Counted from the first letter of the stretch, positions 51,918-62,793 are shown. The stretch: 64,000 bases of DNA from Herbaspirillum sp. RTI4 (GCF_034313965.1 NZ_JAVIWQ010000002.1:2356001-2420000), one strand, 5' to 3'. The notes: generated from the letters alone by a model not told the origin. Numbers and translations: made by a program.

Positions 51918-53080
51918 GTGAAGATCTCGCCGCACTGGAGCAGCAGGCCCGTCTGCTGATTGACGCCGGGCAACTGGTCGAGGCCGAAGCGTTGCTGCGT
52001 CCCGCGCTGGCCTCGGGCACTGGCCCTATCGTGCTTTGGCGTTTGCTGGTGAAGGCCATTCGCCCGCAGGGAAAAATCAGCGAAACCCGCACTATTCAGG
52101 AAATGGTGGTGCAGACGCTGCCCGGCGATCTGGGGGCGCGTTTCGATTTATCTGAAACCTTGCTCTTGCAGGGCGAATTCACACGCGGCTGGCGCGAGTA
52201 TCGCTTTCGTTACAGCCTGGAACACACCACCCGTATGGCGCGCAAGGTGCAGCGCCCGCGCTGGGAGGGCCAGCCGCTGCCCGGTAAAACGCTGTTGATC
52301 CATGATGAGCAGGGCTATGGCGACACCTTCCAGTTTTTGCGCATGGCGCAGTGGGCGCGTGCGCGCAGCGGCGCGCGCGTGATTCTGGAAATCAATGCCG
52401 AAAGTTATTCGCTGGCGCAACGCAGTGGCGGCTTTGACGACCTCATTGTGCGCGGCACCTTGCCGCCTGCCTTCGATTTCCATTGCGAAATGATGAGCCT
52501 GCCGATGGCGATGAAGCTGCAGTTATCCGATCTGCCTGGGCCCGACCCTTACCTTCCTTATCTCACGCCAGACCCGGTGCGCGTGGCGCGATGGCAGAAA
52601 CGTCTGGCGCACTTGCCGCGTCCGCTAGTGGCCTTGGTCTGGGCGGGTCGCCCGGAGCACCATAACGATGCGCGGCGCTCGCTGGCACTGGCCGATCTGG
52701 CCCCGCTGGCGCAGCCCGGGGTCACGTTCCTGGGCTTGCAAAAAGGGCCGGCTGCCGCGCAGGGTGCGTCGCCGCCGGAGGACATGCACTTCTTGTCCCT
52801 GAGTGATGAGATTGCCGATTTTGAGGATACGGCAGCCATTCTGAGCCTTGCCGATCTGCTGATCTCGGTGGATTCCTCCCCGGTGCATCTGGCCGGGGCA
52901 TTGGGGCGACCGGCATGGGTGATGTTGCCTTTTGTGCCGGACTGGCGCTGGCTGCTGGAACGTGAGGACAGTCCCTGGTATCCCGCTATGCGGCTCTTTC
53001 GCCAGCCCGTCATGGATGAATGGGGGCCGGTGCTCAATACCCTCGCCGGGGAACTTGGCCGTCTGAAAGCGGCGTGCTGA
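51914..53080 (+). CDS. TPR/GT9-like glycosyltransferase-family protein
   Basis: The 388-aa protein has N-terminal TPR-like helices (about residues 1-90) and a C-terminal region with two motifs of the heptosyltransferase-like (GT9 clan) proteins: LLIHDEQGYGDTFQFLRM and LLISVDSSPVHLAGALGRPA, then WRWLLEREDSPWYP. Such TPR-fused enzymes are thought to glycosylate proteins. It is coupled to the upstream TPR gene. Target unknown; adjacent surface proteins are the obvious candidates. Confidence 0.8.
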   Translation: MSEDLAALEQQARLLIDAGQLVEAEALLRPALASGTGPIVLWRLLVKAIRPQGKISETRTIQEMVVQTLPGDLGARFDLSETLLLQGEFTRGWREYRFRYSLEHTTRMARKVQRPRWEGQPLPGKTLLIHDEQGYGDTFQFLRMAQWARARSGARVILEINAESYSLAQRSGGFDDLIVRGTLPPAFDFHCEMMSLPMAMKLQLSDLPGPDPYLPYLTPDPVRVARWQKRLAHLPRPLVALVWAGRPEHHNDARRSLALADLAPLAQPGVTFLGLQKGPAAAQGASPPEDMHFLSLSDEIADFEDTAAILSLADLLISVDSSPVHLAGALGRPAWVMLPFVPDWRWLLEREDSPWYPAMRLFRQPVMDEWGPVLNTLAGELGRLKAAC

Positions 53081-53964
53081 AGCCGCGCTTTTTTTGCCTC
53101 GTCGGGGTGCGCCTGCCGTGGTTCTGGCGTGCATTGCCAGGCGTGTTGATAGTGTTGTTGCCAGCTGCGCTGGCCGGGTGCGCCGATCCTAGCGTCCATG
53201 CCGACAACATGACTCAAGCGGTCGGTCTGCGGCGCGAGCAGCTCGATACCGATAGTTTCGTATTAACGACCTTTGTCCGTATTACCCGCCCCGACTTGCC
53301 GTTGACCGTGTACATCGAGGGCGATGGATTGGCCTGGCGCTCGCGCTACCAGCCCTCCGCTGATCCTACGCCGCATCAGGCCTTGGGCCTGACGCTGGCC
53401 GTGGCAGACCCGGGGGCGAATGTGGTGTATCTGGCGCGGCCCTGTCAATTTACGCCGATGGCGCTGAACCCGCGCTGTGGCCTTGCCTATTGGACCGACA
53501 AGCGTTATGCCGAAGAAGTGATTGTTTCCATGAATCAGGCAGTCACGCATTACGCGGCGAAGGTGCCGGGGCAGCGCATCCACCTGGTCGGTTATTCGGG
53601 CGGCGGTGCGGTGGTGGTGCTGGTGGCAGTCCGGCGCAGCGACGTTGCATCCTTGCGCACGGTGGCGGGTAATCTCGATCACGCCGAAGTCAATCGCCTG
53701 CATCGGGTAACGGCGATGCCGGAATCGCTGAACGCTATCGATGTGGCGCAGCGGGTGGCGAGCATTCCGCAAATCCACTTCAGCGGTGCCGATGACACCG
53801 TCGTGCCGCCGGTGATTGCGCAAAGATTTGTTGCCGCAGCGGCCGGTCAGTGCGCCCAGCGGCGCATCGTGTCCGGCATGTCGCACGAAAGTCGTTGGGA
53901 GCGCTTGTGGCCGGACTTGCTGGCCGTGGCACCGGTTTGTTCTTCCGTAAAAGTGACGGAATAG
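53074..53964 (+). CDS. Predicted lipoprotein alpha/beta hydrolase
   Basis: The product (about 296 aa from a GTG at 53074; this start overlaps the previous stop and is uncertain) has a hydrophobic leader with lipobox LAGC and a serine-hydrolase nucleophile elbow GYSGGGAV, with Asp in SGADDTVVP and His in GMSHES. Likely exported and lipid-anchored. No substrate can be named. Convergent with the next gene. Confidence 0.75.
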   Translation: MLKPRFFCLVGVRLPWFWRALPGVLIVLLPAALAGCADPSVHADNMTQAVGLRREQLDTDSFVLTTFVRITRPDLPLTVYIEGDGLAWRSRYQPSADPTPHQALGLTLAVADPGANVVYLARPCQFTPMALNPRCGLAYWTDKRYAEEVIVSMNQAVTHYAAKVPGQRIHLVGYSGGGAVVVLVAVRRSDVASLRTVAGNLDHAEVNRLHRVTAMPESLNAIDVAQRVASIPQIHFSGADDTVVPPVIAQRFVAAAAGQCAQRRIVSGMSHESRWERLWPDLLAVAPVCSSVKVTE

Positions 53965-54006
53965 CCGCCGCGAAATGCTCAGGCAATCCCCCCGCCAGAT
54001 AAAAAA

Positions 54007-55557
54007 TCAGCGGCCTAGCCGGTAAAAAATGCTGTCCAGAGTGGCGGAAGCGCGGGCCAGTTTGTCGAGCTGCGTCTGCCGCCATGCGACGTCCTTGGCC
54101 AGCCTTTCTTTCTCCGCCGCAAGCATGCGAACGACTTCAGCGCGCTGCGGGCCACCCAGACCTTTACTTGATGCCAGCATGTTTTGCGCCGTCAGCGCGG
54201 TTTTGTATTGCGCTTGCGTCAAGGGGAACTGCGCCCGCTCGAAGCCGAATTTGCCCAGCGCTTCCGCATAAACGGTTTGCACCACATCGAAAGGAATGTC
54301 GCCCGGTTTGAGCTTGTGGCTGCGCCCGTAGCTGACCAGATCGGAGGCGAAATGATGGCCTACGCGAAAGGGAATATCGGAGTCGCGTTGCAGGATATCA
54401 GCCAGTTCCGTCGTCGTCGAATAGTCGGCGTCCACTTCTGCCAGCGCGCGGTCTTTGTCGATGGCCAGATTGTCGAGCAGATCGGCCAGTTTGACGAAGG
54501 CATCGGTGGTCAGGTCCAGCGTTTTTTCGACCTGATCGCGTTTGTAATCGGGCATGCCAGGTGTGACGTTGTGCGCTTCGATCTGATAAGTGATGGCGCT
54601 GCCGAGAATTTCGCTGGCTTGCAGACGCAAGATGTTCAGGCCGTAGGGATTGCGCTTTTGCGGCATGATGCTGCTGGTGCCTGTAAGGCGACCTTCGCGG
54701 ATCATCAGCCACGGATACGGCTGGTGATATTGGGTGTGGATATCCTGCATCAGGATGCCGATGGTCAGCGCGGCATTGCTGCACAGGCCGGACAGTTCGA
54801 CGCCTTCGTCGAGCGCGCCCAGTTGCGTGGCATCGTAGGAGTTTTCAATCGGGCCGTCGAATCCGAGCAAGTCGGACAGGCGCTGGCGGTTGATGGGGAA
54901 ACTGGATGTACCCAGCGCAGCAGAACCCAGCGGACTCAGATTAAGACGGGCGTAAGCTTCTTGCAGCCGGGCGCTGTCGCGTCCGAAGGCGGCGGCAAAA
55001 GCCAGCAAATAATGCGCGTACGTCGTCGGTTGCGCCTGCACGCCGTTGGTGTAGGCGGGGACGATGGTGTCCAGATTGTTTGCCGCCAGTTGCAGAAATT
55101 CGGCTTTCGACCGGTTCATGGCGTCCATCAGTTTCAACACGCGTTCGCGCTGCATCAGTCGGCGGGTGGTGGAGAGGATGTCCTGACGGCTACGGCCGGA
55201 ATGCATGCGCGAGCCGTCAGGCCCGGCGATGGCGAGGATCAAGGGTTCGTATTGCAGATAATCGGCCGGGCGTTTCGCACCGGGTAAATCGCCGTTTTTG
55301 ATGACCTGATCGACTGCCGAAACGATTTTTTTGCCTAAGTCCGGCGGCACGATGCCGGTTTCGATGACCATGACGGTCGAGGCCTTGTTCATTTCACCGA
55401 GGTAATAGAAATTATCGTGTTCGGGAGCTGCCTGCTTATCGGCGGCGATTGCTGTTCCGAACAGCATCACGGGGAGTAGCAGGGCGGTTTTGAGCAGGGA
55501 TTGCAGGGCGGATTTGTTTGCTACGGTACGGACGGTGGAGGGGCTGCGGAGTTTCAT
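54007..55557 (-). CDS. Exported argininosuccinate-lyase/fumarase-superfamily protein
   Basis: The 516-aa product has a Sec signal peptide (LLKTALLLPVMLFGTAIAAD), unexpected for a lyase of this family. The superfamily signature GTSSIMPQKRNPYG and the MHSGRSRQD motif are present. The region equivalent to THLQRAQP reads TNGVQAQP: the conserved His is Asn. It therefore belongs to the fold but is unlikely to make arginine; a periplasmic lyase is possible. The ATG at 55557 has a purine-rich site upstream; a longer frame from 55608 would precede the signal peptide. Confidence 0.82.
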   Translation of the reverse strand: MKLRSPSTVRTVANKSALQSLLKTALLLPVMLFGTAIAADKQAAPEHDNFYYLGEMNKASTVMVIETGIVPPDLGKKIVSAVDQVIKNGDLPGAKRPADYLQYEPLILAIAGPDGSRMHSGRSRQDILSTTRRLMQRERVLKLMDAMNRSKAEFLQLAANNLDTIVPAYTNGVQAQPTTYAHYLLAFAAAFGRDSARLQEAYARLNLSPLGSAALGTSSFPINRQRLSDLLGFDGPIENSYDATQLGALDEGVELSGLCSNAALTIGILMQDIHTQYHQPYPWLMIREGRLTGTSSIMPQKRNPYGLNILRLQASEILGSAITYQIEAHNVTPGMPDYKRDQVEKTLDLTTDAFVKLADLLDNLAIDKDRALAEVDADYSTTTELADILQRDSDIPFRVGHHFASDLVSYGRSHKLKPGDIPFDVVQTVYAEALGKFGFERAQFPLTQAQYKTALTAQNMLASSKGLGGPQRAEVVRMLAAEKERLAKDVAWRQTQLDKLARASATLDSIFYRLGR

Positions 55558-55683
55558 TCGTCTCTTTCTTTGATCGTCCGGATGGGCCGTAAGCCAAGTC
55601 AGACTCATTTTTATATTCGGGCGCTTGCCGATTATCCTTATTTTTGGAATTGTTTGCCGGACGATGGCGCAGGGGGTCTCTTA

Positions 55684-55719
55684 GCGAACGACGGCAGGTG
55701 TGGTTTGCCGTACGTTCGC
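55684..55719. other. Long hairpin between convergent-tandem minus-strand genes
   Basis: GCGAACG-ACGGCA and TGCCGT-ACGTTCGC form about 13 bp with a one-base bulge. No T-tract follows on either strand, so a classical terminator is not supported. Confidence 0.4.
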
Positions 55720-55759
55720 CATCGCCCATCAAATCTCAACAGGCTTCAGGGACGGCGGA

Positions 55760-56770
55760 TTAAAACCCTTCCAGCACCAGTTTGCCTTGCGATTTTCCGC
55801 TTTCGATCAGGGCATGTGCCTTGCGCAGATTGGCGGCGTTAATCGTGCCGAAGTGGGCGTTGACCGTGGTGCGCAGACGGCCGGCGTCAATCAGTTGCGC
55901 TATCTCGGTGAGCAGTTTCCCCTGTTCATCCATATCGGGGGTTTCGTAGAGTGAGCGGGTAAACATCAGCTCCCAATGCAAGGAAATGGACTTGCTCTTG
56001 AGCAGCATGAGATCAAGCATTCCCATGTCGTCGATCACACCCAGACGTCCTTGCGGTTTCAGGCTTTCGATGATGTGTGTGTAGTGCTGCCTGGTTTGCG
56101 TCAGACAGGCAACAAAATCGACTTCGCCGAAACCGCCGGTTTTCAATTCGTCGGACAGCGGTTTTGCGTGGTCGATGACGGCGTGCGCGCCGAGGTCGAG
56201 GCACCACTGGCGTGTTTCAGGGCGCGAGGCGGTGGCAATGACCCGCAGCTTGGTCAGTTGGCGTGCGAGTTGTATCAGGATGGAGCCGACGCCACCGGCT
56301 GCGCCGACGATGAGCAGGGTCTTTCCTTCACCGCCTCCTTTGGGGACGCAAAGCCGGTCAAACAGCAGTTCATACGCCGTGATCGAGGTCAGCGGCAGCG
56401 CGGCTGCTTGCGCGTTGTCGAGGGAGGCGGGGGCGAGTGCGACGATGCGCTCATCCACGGCGTGCAATTCGCTGTTCGTGCCAGGACGGTTGATGGCACC
56501 GGCGTAATACACCCGATCGCCCGTCTTGAATCGGGTCACTGCGCTGCCGATGGCCTCGACTGTGCCGACGGCATCCCAACCCAGTACTTTCGCTGCGCCA
56601 GCTTCAGGGGCGTTGCCGCTACGGACTTTGGTGTCGACCGGATTGACAGAAATCGCCTTGACGCGCACCAGCAGGTCCCTTTCTTTCAGTGTGGGGGTCG
56701 GTAGTTCGATATCTTCAAGCGCATGGCTATCGTCGATAGGCAGGGGGTGGTAGTAGCCGACTGCTTTCAT
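55760..56770 (-). CDS. Zinc-type alcohol dehydrogenase/quinone oxidoreductase-family protein
   Basis: The 336-aa protein is a medium-chain dehydrogenase/reductase with GroES-like N-terminus (VRVKAISVNPVDTKVRSG) and the NADPH motif VGAAGGVGSILIQLAR. It lacks the Cys ligands of catalytic zinc enzymes, as in the ZADH1/quinone reductase group. Standalone gene. Confidence 0.9.
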   Translation of the reverse strand: MKAVGYYHPLPIDDSHALEDIELPTPTLKERDLLVRVKAISVNPVDTKVRSGNAPEAGAAKVLGWDAVGTVEAIGSAVTRFKTGDRVYYAGAINRPGTNSELHAVDERIVALAPASLDNAQAAALPLTSITAYELLFDRLCVPKGGGEGKTLLIVGAAGGVGSILIQLARQLTKLRVIATASRPETRQWCLDLGAHAVIDHAKPLSDELKTGGFGEVDFVACLTQTRQHYTHIIESLKPQGRLGVIDDMGMLDLMLLKSKSISLHWELMFTRSLYETPDMDEQGKLLTEIAQLIDAGRLRTTVNAHFGTINAANLRKAHALIESGKSQGKLVLEGF

Positions 56771-56942
56771 GTGAGTCCTTTCAAGAAAGAACCCACTATA
56801 GGATATAAAGACAAAACGGATGCGCAGGGGCTATAAAGCGGTATTTCGACACGCGGAGTGAAAATCCAGCAACTCTTTAGACATTGCTTCAAATGGCGCA
56901 TGCGCCATTACTTGCTGGGCCTTACTGCGCAGGTCCACCCAT

Positions 56943-57170
56943 GCGGATAAAGACTTTAATGAGCGCCAGCGTAAAACGCTGCAACAATTGCTCGATGCCG
57001 GGGATGGCGGCTTTCTGGGCGGTCTGACTGCCGATAAATATTGCAAGATCACCGGCGCCTCCAAAGCGACTGCCACGCGGGATCTGGCTAATTTATTGCA
57101 AAAAGGGGTATTGATTGCTCGCGGGGTAGGGACGGCCAGTAAATATGATGTTCATGTACCGGGGTGGAAT
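56943..57170 (+). pseudogene. C-terminal remnant of a Fic-family protein
   Basis: The frame reads FNERQRKTLQQLLDAGDGGF, TADKYCKITGASKATATRDL and LLQKGVLIARGVGTASKYDV, which is the winged-helix end of Fic/DUF4172-type AMP-transferases. The catalytic HPFx domain is absent and the upstream sequence is not Fic-like. A relic. Confidence 0.7.
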
Positions 57171-57243
57171 CAGTCCCAAGCCTCATTCCCCCCAAAGCCT
57201 AATTCCGCCCGCCATGCGACAATAACGCCCGGATACCCTCTCC

Positions 57244-57269
57244 ATGCAGCCCGGCGCGGCTGCATTTTT
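57244..57269 (+). terminator. Rho-independent terminator
   Basis: ATGCAGCC and GGCTGCAT form a perfect 8-bp stem with a CGGCGC loop, followed by TTTT. It lies between the Fic relic and queE. Confidence 0.7.
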
Positions 57270-57401
57270 CGGGTTTACGCAAAAAGCCGCTGGCGTCGTT
57301 GCCTTGCCTTGCCGTGCCGTGCCACTTGCACTGCCTTCGGCAATGCGCCTAGCCTGCGGCCTTTTCCCTAAGCCCTATTTATTTTCTAAGAACGGTTCAA
57401 C

Positions 57402-58037
57402 GTGGCTTACAGCATCAAGGAAATTTTCTACACTTTGCAGGGCGAGGGGACGCATGCCGGTCGGCCGGCGGTATTTTGTCGTTTCAGCGGCTGCAACCTG
57501 TGGAGCGGGCGCGAAAGCGACCGGGCGACTGCTACCTGCCGTTTTTGCGATACCGATTTTGTCGGCACCGATGGCGAACTGGGCGGTAAATTCAAGGATG
57601 GCGACGCCTTGGCGGCCACCATCAACAGCCTCTGGCCAGCGACCTATGCCGCCAGCAAATACGTGGTGTTTACCGGCGGTGAGCCGCTGTTGCAACTCGA
57701 TGCGGCGCTAATCGCCAGCATGCACGCAGTCGGATTTGAAATTGCGATTGAAACCAACGGTACTCTGCCGGTGCCGCCAGGAGTCGACTGGATTTGCGTC
57801 AGTCCGAAAATGGGTGCGCCGCTGAATGTGCTCAAGGGTGATGAACTGAAAGTCGTCATTCCGCAACAGGAGCAGGTGCTGGCTGAATACGAAACGCTGG
57901 ATTTCCAGCATTTCCTGCTCCAGCCTATGGACGGCCCCGATGCGCAGCGCAATACCGAGCTGGCGATTGCGCTGGTGAAACAGAATCCGCGCTGGAAACT
58001 CAGCATACAAACGCATAAATTGCTGCACATTCCCTGA
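57402..58037 (+). CDS. queE: 7-carboxy-7-deazaguanine synthase
   Basis: A 211-aa radical SAM enzyme converting 6-carboxy-tetrahydropterin to 7-carboxy-7-deazaguanine in queuosine synthesis. The start is GTG. It has the QueE-type cysteine spacing C-x14-C-x2-C (about residues 31, 46, 49) and the FTGGEPLLQLD motif. It is followed by queD, the previous pathway step. Confidence 0.93.
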   Translation: MAYSIKEIFYTLQGEGTHAGRPAVFCRFSGCNLWSGRESDRATATCRFCDTDFVGTDGELGGKFKDGDALAATINSLWPATYAASKYVVFTGGEPLLQLDAALIASMHAVGFEIAIETNGTLPVPPGVDWICVSPKMGAPLNVLKGDELKVVIPQQEQVLAEYETLDFQHFLLQPMDGPDAQRNTELAIALVKQNPRWKLSIQTHKLLHIP

Positions 58038-58154
58038 GTATGCGGGGCTGGTGCGCAGCAGCAGACTACAATGTTGCATTGCCCTGACAGTGGGTGCCGC
58101 TGAAGCAGGGCGCTTTCACTGCTTACTCTCACGATTTCACTTATCTCCCCATTC

Positions 58155-59158
<1,004 letters not shown>

Positions 59159-59264
59159 CTGTGTCGTAACTGTGGCGTAAGTTTTTCCCCTTATTCTTTT
59201 GCCATCTGAACGGTTTGACTCAGATCGCGAGCTCCACCCTCTCAGCCACCTTAGCGGAATCGTT

Positions 59265-60233
59265 ATGACTGATTTAGCCGACAGAAGACAGCCCAAGACT
59301 GACAACTCCCGCCATAATTTCTCGATTCCTCCCGGAACCTGCGTGGCCATCGTCGCTCCCGGCGGTTATGCGCCGGACAATGCGGCGGTCAAACAGGGCA
59401 TTGCACTGCTGGAGGCGCAAGCCTGCCGCGTCAAAAATTATTATCAGCATGACGCCCGCTATCTGCGCTTCGGTGGCACCGATGAAGCGCGGGCAGCGCA
59501 GTTGCACGCGGCGGCGGCTGATCCCGAAGTCGATATTGTGCTGGCTTTGCGTGGTTCTTACGGCATGTCGCGTTTGCTGGGTTTGCTGGACTGGCAAGCG
59601 CTGGCCGACAGCGGGAAATTATTCGTCGGTTATAGCGACCTGACGGCCCTGCATCTGGGCCTGCTGGCGAAAACCGGCGCCATCAGTTTTGCCGGGCCGA
59701 TGCTGTGCGGCGATTTCGGCGGCGATAATCCTTGCGCCTGGACTTTGCGGCATTTCTGGCAAGTCATGACGCAGCCTAGCCATGTGATCGACGTGGCCGG
59801 TGTCCATCCCGAGGTGGAGGCGGAAGGCGTGTTGTGGGGCGGTAATCTGGCGGTGCTGGTGCATTTGCTCGGCACGCCATATTTTCCGCAGATCGACGGC
59901 GGCATCTTGTTTGTAGAAGATGTGAATGAGCATCCGTACCGCATCGAACGCATGATGTTGCAGCTCTTGCATGCCGGCGTGCTGGCGCGGCAAAAGGCGG
60001 TGCTGTTTGGTGATTTCTCTAACTACCGGCTGTCGGAATACGACAATGGCTATGACTTCAATGCCACGCTGGCCTATCTGCGCTCGGTGTCGCCGGCACC
60101 GATTCTGACCGGACTGCCGTTCGGTCATATCGCCGACCGGGTGACGCTGGCAGTGGGCGCGCAGGCGCAGCTACGCTCTGGCACAGACGGATTTTCACTG
60201 AAGATGAGTGGATATCCGTATTTGAAACCATAA
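59265..60233 (+). CDS. ldcA: Muramoyltetrapeptide (LD-) carboxypeptidase
   Basis: The 322-aa protein belongs to the S66 serine peptidase family: LALRGSYGMSRLL, then the nucleophile motif VGYSDLTALHLGL (Ser about residue 123), GGNLAVL, and LFVEDVNEHPYRIERM. It removes terminal D-Ala from murein tetrapeptides during peptidoglycan recycling in the cytoplasm. Start at 59265 chosen; an in-frame start at 59199 has no ribosome site. Confidence 0.9.
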   Translation: MTDLADRRQPKTDNSRHNFSIPPGTCVAIVAPGGYAPDNAAVKQGIALLEAQACRVKNYYQHDARYLRFGGTDEARAAQLHAAAADPEVDIVLALRGSYGMSRLLGLLDWQALADSGKLFVGYSDLTALHLGLLAKTGAISFAGPMLCGDFGGDNPCAWTLRHFWQVMTQPSHVIDVAGVHPEVEAEGVLWGGNLAVLVHLLGTPYFPQIDGGILFVEDVNEHPYRIERMMLQLLHAGVLARQKAVLFGDFSNYRLSEYDNGYDFNATLAYLRSVSPAPILTGLPFGHIADRVTLAVGAQAQLRSGTDGFSLKMSGYPYLKP

Positions 60234-60295
60234 GGCCGGAAGCAGGGCGGTATCACGACCGGGCTAGTCGGGCGAACAGCGCCATCTGCATCACC

Positions 60296-60925
60296 CTAAG
60301 GCGCGATCTGCACACTCAAGGCGTCTTTTTTCACCGTAATCGCCCCGGGCGTGATGGTTTTTCCGTTGAACTGAAGTTGTTCTGGCGTGAAGATATAGAG
60401 CGGGTAATCGCGCAATAACTGATCGGCCACCAGATTGCCCAGCGCATTCATTTGCGAGGCGTACTGCGCGGGCATGCCCTGGACATCCACCTTTTCGGCG
60501 CGTGGCGCATCAAGTTTGACCGCGCGCGCGGCGGCATCGTATTTCAAACCGCTGCTGATCGACAGCACCCCGTCGACCGGTGGCCCGCCCAGCATCGGTG
60601 CGGCGATGTGCGCATCGACTTGCGTCACGAGCCGGTTACCGGCCTCATCCAGCGATAACTGCGGATTCGATAAATGCACCTTAAACACGCCCAGATACGT
60701 CAGGTCGCGCGGAAAACGGGTGGCGATGGCTTTTTGCAAATCATTGCGTCCGACCGTGTAATCGCCGGTCCACAGGTTGTAATCGGCGTGGGCGTTGCTG
60801 GCACCCAGCGTTAGCGACAGCAGCAGTGCCGAAAGTGCTGTACGGCAGGCGCGTTGGCTGCCTGTGCGCAGGGGCGAGCTTGAAAACAGTTGTCGGGCGA
60901 TAGCGAGGGTAGAGAAAAATGTCAT
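60296..60925 (-). CDS. DUF1439 periplasmic/lipoprotein-like protein
   Basis: The 209-aa product has a hydrophobic export signal (TALSALLLSLTLGASNAHA) followed by a DUF1439-like domain with DLQKAIATRFPRDL and VQGMPAQYASQMNALGNLVA. There is no lipobox Cys at the cleavage site, so it is probably a soluble periplasmic protein. Start at 60925 chosen; the longer frame to 61045 adds unlike sequence. Function unknown. Confidence 0.82.
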   Translation of the reverse strand: MTFFSTLAIARQLFSSSPLRTGSQRACRTALSALLLSLTLGASNAHADYNLWTGDYTVGRNDLQKAIATRFPRDLTYLGVFKVHLSNPQLSLDEAGNRLVTQVDAHIAAPMLGGPPVDGVLSISSGLKYDAAARAVKLDAPRAEKVDVQGMPAQYASQMNALGNLVADQLLRDYPLYIFTPEQLQFNGKTITPGAITVKKDALSVQIAP

Positions 60926-61194
60926 CTGATTGATCCGGTAAAGTGGCGTTGCAGTGATCAAACGCAGCCTGCATCCTAGCAGGGCTGGGTGGAAAGCAGG
61001 GCGGAGAGGCGATTTCAGGCATCGCTTACGAGGCGCAGCAGGCAAACCCGCTGAAACGCCACGACCCGCGCAATGGTAAAATGCTCCATTCCCAAGTTAA
61101 ACCGGCAATCGCTATCCCCCTGCATGCAGCGGACGGCCGCACCCGGTTTTGCTTTTGCTCCCCGTATTCCTGTCTCTTAGATAAAGGTTGTTCC

Positions 61195-62793
61195 GTGCTA
61201 TCTACAGCAAATATCACCATGCAGTTCGGCCCCAAGCCCTTGTTTGAAAACATTTCCGTCAAATTCGGCGACGGTAACCGTTACGGTTTGATCGGCGCCA
61301 ACGGCTGCGGCAAATCGACTTTCATGAAAATTCTCGGCGGCGATCTTGAGCCATCGGGCGGCAACGTCATGCTCGACCTCAACGAGCGGCTGGGTAAGCT
61401 GAGCCAGGATCAGTTTGCCTTTGAAGACCGGCGCGTGCTGGATGTGGTGTTGATGGGACATACCGAAATGTGGGCCGCGATGGCCGAACGGGATGCCATC
61501 TACGCTAACCCCGAAGCGACCGACGACGACTATATGAAAGCCGCCGACCTCGAAGCCCGCTTTGCCGAATACGACGGCTATACCGCCGAAGCGCGTGCCG
61601 GTGAACTGCTGCTGGGCGTCGGCGTGCCGCTGGACCAGCATCAGGGCCCGATGAGCAACGTCGCTCCCGGCTGGAAACTGCGGGTGCTGCTGGCACAGGC
61701 CCTGTTTTCCAATCCCAACATCCTGCTGCTCGATGAACCAACCAACAATCTGGATATCGACACCATCCGCTGGCTTGAAGACGTGCTCAACGAGCGCAAC
61801 TCGACCATGATCATCATTTCGCATGATCGCCATTTCCTCAATCAGGTCTGCACCCACATGGCCGACATGGACTACGGCACGCTCAAAGTCTATCCCGGCA
61901 ATTACGATGACTACATGCTGGCCTCGACGCAGGTCCGCGCGCAGCAAATGTCGAACAATGCCAAGGCCAAGGACAAAGTCGCTGAACTGCAAGATTTCGT
62001 GCGGCGCTTTGCGGCCAACAAATCGAAAGCGCGTCAGGCCACTTCGCGCGCCAAGCAAATCGAAAAAATCAAGATCGAAGACCTCAAGCCGTCCAGCCGC
62101 GCCAATCCCTTCGTCCGTTTCGAAGGCGAGAAAAAGCTGCACCGTCTGGCAGTTGAAACCGACTATATCGGCAAGAGCTACGACCAGCCGGTGTTCCGCA
62201 ACTTCAGCATCATGGTTGAGGCCGGCGAAAAAATCGCCATCATCGGTGCCAACGGTATCGGCAAGACCACGCTCTTGCGCTGCATCGCGGGCGATATCGC
62301 CGGACTGCAACCGGATACCGGCGTCGTCAAATGGGCAGAAAACGCCAATCCCGGCTATATGCCGCAGGATGCCACCGAAGATTTCGCCAAGGGCGAAACG
62401 CTGACCGACTGGATCGACCAGTGGACCCAGGAAGGCGACGACGACCAGGCCGTACGCTCGATTCTGGGACGCTTGCTGTTTTCCGGCGACGACGTGAAGA
62501 AATCGGTCAAGGTCCTATCCGGTGGCGAAAAAGGCCGCATGATGTACGGCAAGCTGATGCTGGGCCGCCACAACGTGCTGCTGATGGACGAGCCGACCAA
62601 TCACATGGATATGGAATCGATCGAATCGCTCAATATCGCCCTCGACAAATATGCCGGCACGCTGATTTTTGTGTCGCACGACCGCGAATTTGTATCCTCG
62701 CTGGCGACCCGCATACTGGAAATCAAGCAGGACAAGATCATCGATTACCAGGGCAACTATGAAGATTACCTGCGTAGCCAGGGCATCGAATAA
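61195..62793 (+). CDS. ABC-F family ATPase (YbiT-like)
   Basis: The 532-aa protein starts at GTG 61195 (AAAGG seven bases upstream), opening [12 protein letters not shown]. Two ATPase domains are present: Walker [10 protein letters not shown] and GANGIGKTT, Walker [12 protein letters not shown] and [11 protein letters not shown], separated by a basic linker. It lacks membrane segments and acts on the ribosome. Members of the YbiT/EttA group regulate translation under stress. Confidence 0.93.
   Translation: MLSTANITMQFGPKPLFENISVKFGDGNRYGLIGANGCGKSTFMKILGGDLEPSGGNVMLDLNERLGKLSQDQFAFEDRRVLDVVLMGHTEMWAAMAERDAIYANPEATDDDYMKAADLEARFAEYDGYTAEARAGELLLGVGVPLDQHQGPMSNVAPGWKLRVLLAQALFSNPNILLLDEPTNNLDIDTIRWLEDVLNERNSTMIIISHDRHFLNQVCTHMADMDYGTLKVYPGNYDDYMLASTQVRAQQMSNNAKAKDKVAELQDFVRRFAANKSKARQATSRAKQIEKIKIEDLKPSSRANPFVRFEGEKKLHRLAVETDYIGKSYDQPVFRNFSIMVEAGEKIAIIGANGIGKTTLLRCIAGDIAGLQPDTGVVKWAENANPGYMPQDATEDFAKGETLTDWIDQWTQEGDDDQAVRSILGRLLFSGDDVKKSVKVLSGGEKGRMMYGKLMLGRHNVLLMDEPTNHMDMESIESLNIALDKYAGTLIFVSHDREFVSSLATRILEIKQDKIIDYQGNYEDYLRSQGIE

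Noticed and set aside
57273..57400. preQ1 riboswitch upstream of queE
   Set aside because: The region has short GCC-rich repeats but no recognisable preQ1 aptamer pattern on reading; a covariance search would be needed.
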